A DNA stretch of 44,709 nt, from positions 1-44,709 of the forward strand of contig CAIKOA010000035.1 of assembly GCA_903828955.1 (NCBI GenBank), in the 5' to 3' direction. The translations under genes and the position numbers were made by a program. How positions within the stretch are numbered: position 1 is the stretch's first letter; each line of letters opens with the position of its first letter. The notes beneath the pieces were generated by a model, which was not told the DNA's origin, did no database searches, and was given only the letters and a program-made list of their open reading frames with translations. Positions 39,579-44,709 of this stretch are shown piece after piece. This stretch comes from an uncultured Microcaldota archaeon. Its GTDB lineage: Archaea > Micrarchaeota > Micrarchaeia > Anstonellales > Bilamarchaeaceae.

Positions 39579-41882
39579 TTATCCAGATTCTCCCTTTATT
39601 CTTGTAAGGGCAATCTGTATTTCTGCCCTCACATTCGTGCTTTCATCAGTGACCAGCGCGTTTTCAAGCTCTCCGACCGCCGCGGCCGCGCCCATTTTTC
39701 CAAGCGAGCGAGCGCACTCAATGCGGACCTGCTCGGTCCCTTCCTTCAGCCTTGCCGTAAGGGGCCATATCCCCCGTTTGGCGCTTATCCTGCCGAGCGC
39801 CCTTGCGGCCTCTTCCTGCACGAAGGGCGCATCCCCGATCAGTTTTAGTATCGATATGATTGTTGCTTTCTCTTTCGAGGCGTCTGCAAGGCACCGCAGC
39901 GAAACCGCCCTTACTTCCGCATCCTGGTCATTCAGCCCTTCAGAGAAAGCCGGAACCGCCTTCTCCCCGAATTTTTCAAGCGCTTCAAGGGCCGATATTT
40001 TCTCAGCCCTGCCCTGGGCGCCCCTGAATGCGGCAGTGGAATTCGCAAGTTCAGCCGCACTCGCCATTTCCTCCTCGTCAGTAATCTTTATCTCGGAAAG
40101 CGCTGCGCCCAGTTCCCTCTCTTCTTCCTCCTTTTCAGGTGGCGGGTAGATGTCTTCAATCCAGGTTTCGGTCATCCTTAGGATTTCCTTTCCCATCGGA
40201 GTTATCGTGTTCCCATCTTCCTTCCCATTTATGTTAAGGCGGACCAGCCTGTTGTCCTTTACTACAATCACTCCCTCCCTTCGCAGAAGAAGCTCCACAT
40301 TCTCCGCTATTAACCTGTGCCTCTCAAGAAATGCCTTCAACTCCTCCTCCGGCATCTTGCTTGTGTCCGCTTCTGCGCAGAGGACCGGATAAGAATCCCT
40401 GAACGCGGTTGCGGCGATGTATCTTCCTTCCCGCGTAGATTTCTGGGATGCAAGCCTCAGGCCGTACACGGCCATTCTCCTCACATCTTCTGGATTAACC
40501 TTCGTGAGGCCAAGGTGCCATCTAAGGTCGGAAGAGAAGTATATTTCCTCATGGGGTGGAATAAATTCTTTCTGGAGCATTTTTTCTTTGCCCATGCTTA
40601 CATTCAGCATCGTATCCCGGTATTCGCTAAACACCTGCTCCGGAACGCTGTGCCGCATTCTCTCGTTCTGCTCAAGAATCTTCTGGTCGTTTTCTAAGAG
40701 GGCCCGGTAAACCTCTTTTGGATTCTTGGGCGGCTCCGCACAAAACGCAAGCATTGCGGAAATTTCCTGCCTCGAATCATAGGGGATGTTGTCCGGCATC
40801 ATCCTTAGCCAGCATGCGTACTGCCTTGCCCTCTCCGGGAATTCCTTCCGCTGATCATCATCAAGCGACTTTACCGCAGCGCGGATGCTTTCATGGCAGA
40901 GCCCGTTTATCGCAAGGAACTTGTTTGCAGACGCGTGCGCTTCCCTTTCGCTTGCGTCCGCACCAATCTTCATGAGCATGAAAATGTCCGCAGGGAAGAG
41001 GCCGCTGTCAGCCAGCTTCGCAAATTCAACCGCCTTCTCAACATCGGCCCCGGAGAGCTCCATGAATCCCCTTATTTTGCCGAAGCTGAATTCGGTGAAT
41101 ATCCCTGCCGCCGCAAACTTCTTCTTCCACTGCTTTTCCTCTTCCTGCACCTTCTTCTTTTCCATGAAAGTCTCATCGGTTTCCGCGAGGTATTCCTCCC
41201 ACTTTTTAGGGTAGAGGAGCTTCAGGAGCTCCTGGGCAAGCTCGCTTTTTTTGCGGTCCGTCTGCAGGGAGGTTATTATCTCAGCATATTTGTCAGAGAA
41301 AAGCTGTTCCTTGAGGGACTCAAAGTATGGTTCGTGGCTGTTCAGTATCTTGAGAACTGTTGCAGGCAGTTCTGCGCCAAGGGCTTTGCTCGCAATAAAG
41401 GCGTGCCTTAAATCCTCCTCAAGCTCGACCAGGCTTATCAGGTAGCCTGCTGCGGACGCCATCATTCTTTTGCATATCCCATTGTCAAGCGGGAGCGTTG
41501 ATTCCTCGGAACCCTCAACCCCGTATGATGCGAAATATGCCCTGAAGAAATCTGCGCCGTCATTAAGATCAGAAAGGTGGAGCGGCCGGTCTCCGAGCCA
41601 GTCGCAGAACTTGCTTTCCTGGCTTTTAATCTTTTCACGCTTGATTGCGCACGCATAAAGTATTCCGTCATATACATGCGTTTCATCAATGGCCTTCTTG
41701 TTGTTGGCTGCGAAACTGAACGCCCGGACCCTCTCCCTGTGTTCCTTGTCCCGGGCCCTCTTGCTGAGGGTTGCTTCCGCTTCCCCAAGTTCCCGCTCCC
41801 TGTCACGAAGGTTCCGGGCTCTGCTCGCCAGTGGTTTGCTTTCGCGGGCAAGGATATTATTGAGAGCGGCAATATCACACAT
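39579..41882 (-). CDS. Large helical protein with C-terminal HEAT repeats
   Basis: 767 aa, no signal or membrane helix. Residues 1-60 are a charged coiled-coil-like stretch (SRARNLRDRERELGEAEATL). The middle (60-600) is helical and unrecognised. Residues about 650-767 are three to four HEAT/PBS-lyase-type repeats: DAEVRAVSLRCLADAS, VQEEAARALGRISA, VRIECARSLGKMGAAAAVGE, VRAEIQIALTRI. HEAT repeats are protein-binding scaffolds. A TATA-like TTTATATAC (complement) lies near 41905. Function unknown. Confidence 0.7.
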   Translation of the reverse strand: MCDIAALNNILARESKPLASRARNLRDRERELGEAEATLSKRARDKEHRERVRAFSFAANNKKAIDETHVYDGILYACAIKREKIKSQESKFCDWLGDRPLHLSDLNDGADFFRAYFASYGVEGSEESTLPLDNGICKRMMASAAGYLISLVELEEDLRHAFIASKALGAELPATVLKILNSHEPYFESLKEQLFSDKYAEIITSLQTDRKKSELAQELLKLLYPKKWEEYLAETDETFMEKKKVQEEEKQWKKKFAAAGIFTEFSFGKIRGFMELSGADVEKAVEFAKLADSGLFPADIFMLMKIGADASEREAHASANKFLAINGLCHESIRAAVKSLDDDQRKEFPERARQYACWLRMMPDNIPYDSRQEISAMLAFCAEPPKNPKEVYRALLENDQKILEQNERMRHSVPEQVFSEYRDTMLNVSMGKEKMLQKEFIPPHEEIYFSSDLRWHLGLTKVNPEDVRRMAVYGLRLASQKSTREGRYIAATAFRDSYPVLCAEADTSKMPEEELKAFLERHRLIAENVELLLRREGVIVVKDNRLVRLNINGKEDGNTITPMGKEILRMTETWIEDIYPPPEKEEEERELGAALSEIKITDEEEMASAAELANSTAAFRGAQGRAEKISALEALEKFGEKAVPAFSEGLNDQDAEVRAVSLRCLADASKEKATIISILKLIGDAPFVQEEAARALGRISAKRGIWPLTARLKEGTEQVRIECARSLGKMGAAAAVGELENALVTDESTNVRAEIQIALTRIKGESG

Positions 41883-41939
41883 GTTTTAATTTATGTGCGA
41901 GAATGTTTATATACCTATCTCTGCCCCTAATGAATTCCA

Positions 41940-42665
41940 TCATGTTTCCTTTTTGGCATAGTATAGTGCAAAAATAAAGATAGCAATGCTGCCTGCAAGC
42001 AGGATTGACTCCACAAACGGGAACTGCTTTTCCTGAACCGGGACAGAAGCCTCTCCATTTGCCGCCATTGTGCTTGCAGATTCCTCTGCGGCCATTAGCC
42101 CGGACGAATTATCTTCAGCAGAAACCGCCCTCGCGCCCATCATGAGCGGCTCCGGATTCCCTTCTGCGGATGCGGCCTTTGCCTGCACCCCTTCTCCGAC
42201 TCCTGCGGTTTCCACTTCGCTTGGAGGCGCAGCCGCTCCGCCAATCATCGGCAGGGGTGCAGCTTCCGCGGAAGCGAGATTCCCTTCCACTAGCGGCGCA
42301 GAATAAGTTGAGAACGCAGCCGCAAAATTCCAGAAAGAACTAACCACAAGCAGCAAGCTTATTGCGAGCATTATAAGCACTTTAACTTCCCTGTGCGCAG
42401 GGACGAATATCCCTTTTCCCTTGCGCGTGAGTTCGTAATATTTCCATTTCCTTCCTTCGTCCATCTGCACCGCGAGCCCCGCGGAAACAAGGACGTCCAG
42501 GTGCTCCTTCATTGTTGAATTGGAAAGCCCTATCTCCTGCGAAAGCTCGCTCAGCGTCTTCCTCCTGTTTGCAAGGGACTTGAGTATGCGCACCCGCGAA
42601 TCCGCGGCAAGCGCCTCGAAGCTTTTCCGGTCAAGGGTTATTGCGTCTTCCATACTAACCTGCAT
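41940..42665 (-). CDS. Membrane-tethered ArsR-type winged-helix regulator
   Basis: 241 aa. Residues 12-85: LAADSRVRILKSLANRRKTL, then LSQEIGLSNSTMKEHLDVLV and the wing RKWKYYELTRKGKGIF. Two membrane helices follow at about 93-115 (VLIMLAISLLLVVSSFWNFA) and 213-233. Between them is an Ala/Glu/Ser-rich loop of about 100 residues outside the cell. A DNA-binding head tied to the membrane suggests direct signalling from the surface to a promoter. AGGTG lies 6 nt before ATG. It could control the 29-aa membrane peptide just upstream. Confidence 0.82.
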   Translation of the reverse strand: MQVSMEDAITLDRKSFEALAADSRVRILKSLANRRKTLSELSQEIGLSNSTMKEHLDVLVSAGLAVQMDEGRKWKYYELTRKGKGIFVPAHREVKVLIMLAISLLLVVSSFWNFAAAFSTYSAPLVEGNLASAEAAPLPMIGGAAAPPSEVETAGVGEGVQAKAASAEGNPEPLMMGARAVSAEDNSSGLMAAEESASTMAANGEASVPVQEKQFPFVESILLAGSIAIFIFALYYAKKET

Positions 42666-42694
42666 CTATACACCTGTGCGAATCCTTTTTATTC

Positions 42695-42784
42695 CTATTT
42701 CCATCCCGCCCCGAAAAGGGCCCATAAATTCATCATCACGAGCACTATGAACACCAGAATTGCAAAGATTGTCCTGTTCTCCAT
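42695..42784 (-). CDS. 29-aa single-span membrane peptide
   Basis: The minus-strand frame MENRTIFAILVFIVLVMMNL plus WALFGAGWK, TAG stop. GGTGG precedes the ATG. One membrane helix with polar start and Lys end. It lies 29 bp before the membrane-tethered regulator on the same strand. Function unknown. Confidence 0.5.
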   Translation of the reverse strand: MENRTIFAILVFIVLVMMNLWALFGAGWK

Positions 42785-42902
42785 TTTCTTCCACCGAAAT
42801 CTATTTCATGAAATAAAAATAAGTGGAATTCTTTTTTCTCAGGTTTTTGCCGAAGCATCGAGTCCGCGCCACCTATATAAATCTTGCTCTTGAAATCCCC
42901 GC

Positions 42903-43232
42903 ATGGCCTCCCCGCCACCTACACGGCAGCAGCTAAAGGAAGCGATGCTTGCTATTTTCCTTTCCAGCGAAAAGGCCGCAAAGAGCGAGCGCTCGCGGGA
43001 ATTCACAAGGCTCCTTTTCTCATTTGTGGAATCCCAGATGCAAGGCAAGAGCCCGGACGAAATTTCCGAATTCCAGATGGAGGCAGTCGGGCTCTTCAGC
43101 CAGTACGTATTCAAGAAGAACAAGGAGAAGGCCAGGGAAAAGGAAAAGAGCCCGGAGCAGATACTGCGCGAAGTTGCAGAGGAATCCGACGAGCTTTTCG
43201 ATGAAATAGAATTCAGGATAAGGGGAAAATAA
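42903..43232 (+). CDS. Small helical protein, unrecognised
   Basis: 109 aa, all helical and charged. ATG 42903 is 25 bp from the centre of TATATAAAT (42874-42882), a clear leaderless promoter. RQQLKEAMLAIFLSSEKAAK, SQMQGKSPDEISEFQMEAVG and the acidic end (LREVAEESDELFDEIEFRI) suggest a coiled-coil or DNA/protein-binding helix bundle. Convergent with the zinc-ribbon protein, 6 bp apart. Confidence 0.65.
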   Translation: MASPPPTRQQLKEAMLAIFLSSEKAAKSERSREFTRLLFSFVESQMQGKSPDEISEFQMEAVGLFSQYVFKKNKEKAREKEKSPEQILREVAEESDELFDEIEFRIRGK

Positions 43233-43238
43233 GAAAGA

Positions 43239-43424
43239 TTATTCGCTTTCGCTGTCCCGGAGTTTGAGCATGTCGTCTATTCTCTTTCTCCGCTCAATGG
43301 TGCACTTATTGCAGAAAACATATGTGTAGCCCTCGAGGCTTACCCTTCTCTCGCCGAGCCCTTCTATTTCCGAGCCGCAGAGCGCGCACTTGTCCAGCCC
43401 TCCGAATGATGATTGCGATGCCAT
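43239..43424 (-). CDS. Small four-cysteine zinc-finger protein
   Basis: 61 aa. DKCALCGSEIEGLG and YVFCNKCTIERRKR provide two CxxC pairs 25 residues apart, a treble-clef-like zinc ribbon, followed by a basic/acidic helix. Probably a small nucleic-acid- or protein-binding zinc protein. Family not recognised. Confidence 0.68.
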   Translation of the reverse strand: MASQSSFGGLDKCALCGSEIEGLGERRVSLEGYTYVFCNKCTIERRKRIDDMLKLRDSESE

Positions 43425-43557
43425 GGTCAGTCACCTAGACAGTGTTTAGAATGAAAAGAATAAAAACCTGCCCCATATTCCCAGTTTTTGCACCGTTTCC
43501 GCTCCATACGGAAGTTTTTTATTCCTAATAGGCAAGGTATCTGCGCAAGGTGTACAC

Positions 43558-44010
43558 ATGAACAATGGAATGATCATGCTGGGATTGCTCCTTATAGGAG
43601 GGCTCTCCTTCGCAACATCGATACATAGTTGGGAATACCCATGGCAGACAACAGTCTACGGGCACTATAGCTGCAGTTTTAACTACCTGTCCAACTACCA
43701 GTATGCGCTGGCGTACAGCTATATGGCTCCATACGCAGGGCCATACCAGATGGCGAACATGTACAATGCGCTGTATTACATGAATGTGGATCTGCGCAAC
43801 ATGTGGATTCACTACTACGCAACCCCGTTCAAGTCAGACGTGGCCAGCTACAACGGCGACAACTCGCTGTTCAGCGGGATTTTCAACAGCGTCCTGCGCG
43901 CATACATTGCGCATGCGGACTCCGGCGCAAGGGCAAACATCCTTAGCTTGCTTCAGGGCTACAACGACCAGTACCGCTCCTGCATAAACCCGGTTAAAGT
44001 AGTTACTTAA
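43558..44010 (+). CDS. Secreted Tyr/Trp-rich protein, copy 1
   Basis: 150 aa. Signal peptide (GMIMLGLLLIGGLSFATS), mature part rich in Tyr, Trp, Asn and Met: SWEYPWQTTVYGHYSCSFNY and then YSYMAPYAGPYQMANMYNAL. Two Cys (about 40 and 143) may pair. GGTG lies 6-9 nt before ATG. Nearly identical to the next gene in the central 130 residues. Aromatic-rich secreted proteins can form surface layers or adhesins, but nothing here proves it. Confidence 0.65.
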   Translation: MNNGMIMLGLLLIGGLSFATSIHSWEYPWQTTVYGHYSCSFNYLSNYQYALAYSYMAPYAGPYQMANMYNALYYMNVDLRNMWIHYYATPFKSDVASYNGDNSLFSGIFNSVLRAYIAHADSGARANILSLLQGYNDQYRSCINPVKVVT

Positions 44011-44100
44011 TTCTTTTTTTCCTTTTTAATTTCCTATTTTTCACCCTCCAGTGCGAGCATTTTTAAACTTCACCTTCTTTATCTATTCAAAGGTGTACAC

Positions 44101-44550
44101 ATGAATAAAGGAATGATAATGCTTGGATTGCTCCTAATCGTGGGGCTTTCCTTCGCAGTTTCGCATACTTGGGAATACCCGTGGCAGTCCACGGTCTACT
44201 GGCACTATGATTGCAGCTTCAGTGACCTGTCCTACTACCAGTATGCGCTGGCGTACAGCTACATGGCTCCATACGCAGGGCCATACCAGATGGCGAACAT
44301 GTACAATGCGCTGTATTACATGAATGTGGATAAGAGCAACATGTGGATTCACTACTACGCAACCCCGTTCAAGTCAGACGTGGCCAGCTACAACGGCGAC
44401 AACTCGCTGTTCAATGGGATCTTCAACAGCGTCCTGCGCGCATACATTGCGCATGCGGACTCCGGGCAGAAGGCATACATAATGTCGATGCTCCAGGGGT
44501 TCAGGGATGATTACCGCTCCTGCATAAACCCGGTTAAAGTAGTTACTTAA
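44101..44550 (+). CDS. Secreted Tyr/Trp-rich protein, copy 2
   Basis: 149 aa paralogue of the preceding gene with the same signal, AAGGTGTACACATGAA start context and T-rich 3' end. Differences cluster in the signal/mature boundary and the segment GQKAYIMSMLQGFRDDYRSC. DNA from about 44229 to 44460 matches 43686-43917 almost exactly, so the pair is a recent tandem duplication or is kept alike by gene conversion. Confidence 0.65.
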   Translation: MNKGMIMLGLLLIVGLSFAVSHTWEYPWQSTVYWHYDCSFSDLSYYQYALAYSYMAPYAGPYQMANMYNALYYMNVDKSNMWIHYYATPFKSDVASYNGDNSLFNGIFNSVLRAYIAHADSGQKAYIMSMLQGFRDDYRSCINPVKVVT

Positions 44551-44592
44551 TTCTTTTTTCCTTTTTAATTTTCATTTTCCCTAGTTTCGAGC

Positions 44593-44677
44593 AATAGAAT
44601 AGCATTTTTAATGTTTTGTTGAGGTCAAGAAATCTTGCGGCATTCATGCCGCAGCTGAATTGACCTCTTATTCTATT
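44593..44677. repeat. Nested inverted repeats at the right edge
   Basis: Three concentric perfect arms: AATAGAATA/TATTCTATT (44593-44601/44669-44677), GAGGTCAA/TTGACCTC (44621-44628/44660-44667) and TGCGGCAT/ATGCCGCA (44636-44643/44646-44653). It could fold as a long hairpin RNA, a terminator or a cruciform. No gene within. Confidence 0.6.
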
Positions 44678-44709
44678 TTTTGGATTATAAAAAGAACCGG
44701 TAGCGGGCG

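Overview
The window looks archaeal. The evidence is TATA-box promoters lying 20-30 nt from leaderless start codons, GGTG-type ribosome binding sites, tRNAs without encoded CCA, an RNase J-like beta-CASP nuclease, an Mre11 homologue, an Lrp/AsnC regulator with two DNA-binding domains, a DUF2769 protein and a thiolase-DUF35 pair. It also carries several bacterial-type genes: uvrA, uvrB, uvrC, pta, ackA, acpS, an acyl carrier protein and CspA. Together with many very small proteins this suggests a small-genome (DPANN-like, e.g. Diapherotrites/Micrarchaeota-type) archaeon. The lineage is an inference.

Layout. (1) 1-1718: chromosomal flank with a CxxCxxCC metal-chelating protein and a DUF2769 protein. 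(2) 1719-11069: a 9.35 kb integrated element bounded by a 16-bp direct repeat of the 3' end of tRNA-Ile(GAT). Its tyrosine integrase is split by the attachment site. The C-terminal part lies at the left end and the N-terminal part at 10896-11072, overlapping the tRNA. The two parts join in frame when the ends are brought together, as in SSV-type archaeal integrases. Cargo includes two HEPN/Abi-like proteins, membrane proteins, a zinc-ribbon/Ig/HtrA-like membrane protease, a TPR protein, a lipoprotein, a structured leader region and a four-helix-bundle protein. Three pieces consisting of a host promoter plus the first codons of a host gene (uvrB twice, an RNase J-like gene once) lie just behind cargo genes in antisense orientation. 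(3) 11244-15639: a 24-aa membrane peptide, Mre11, glycosyltransferase, cation/proton antiporter and cold-shock protein. (4) 15744-26709: RNase J-like nuclease, then nucleotide-excision-repair genes interleaved with two toxin-antitoxin modules (divergent AbiEi/AbiEii; a four-gene PemK/MazF operon). (5) 26781-31296: pta-ackA-acpS facing an ACP / DUF35 / thiolase operon. (6) 31431-44709: Imm5-like protein, tRNA-Leu(TAG), SdpI-like, DUF2797 and BofA-like proteins, a GH-like secreted protein, regulators, Cys-rich and duplicated secreted proteins.

Gene logic. UvrA/B/C give excision repair. Pta and AckA interconvert acetyl-CoA and acetate with ATP formation. AcpS would load phosphopantetheine on the nearby ACP, which sits in an operon with a condensing thiolase and its DUF35 partner. 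The best candidates for something new are the tRNA-Ile element with its captured promoter/5'-gene fragments and switch-like leader, the ACP-thiolase cluster, and the repair cluster interleaved with toxin-antitoxin genes.
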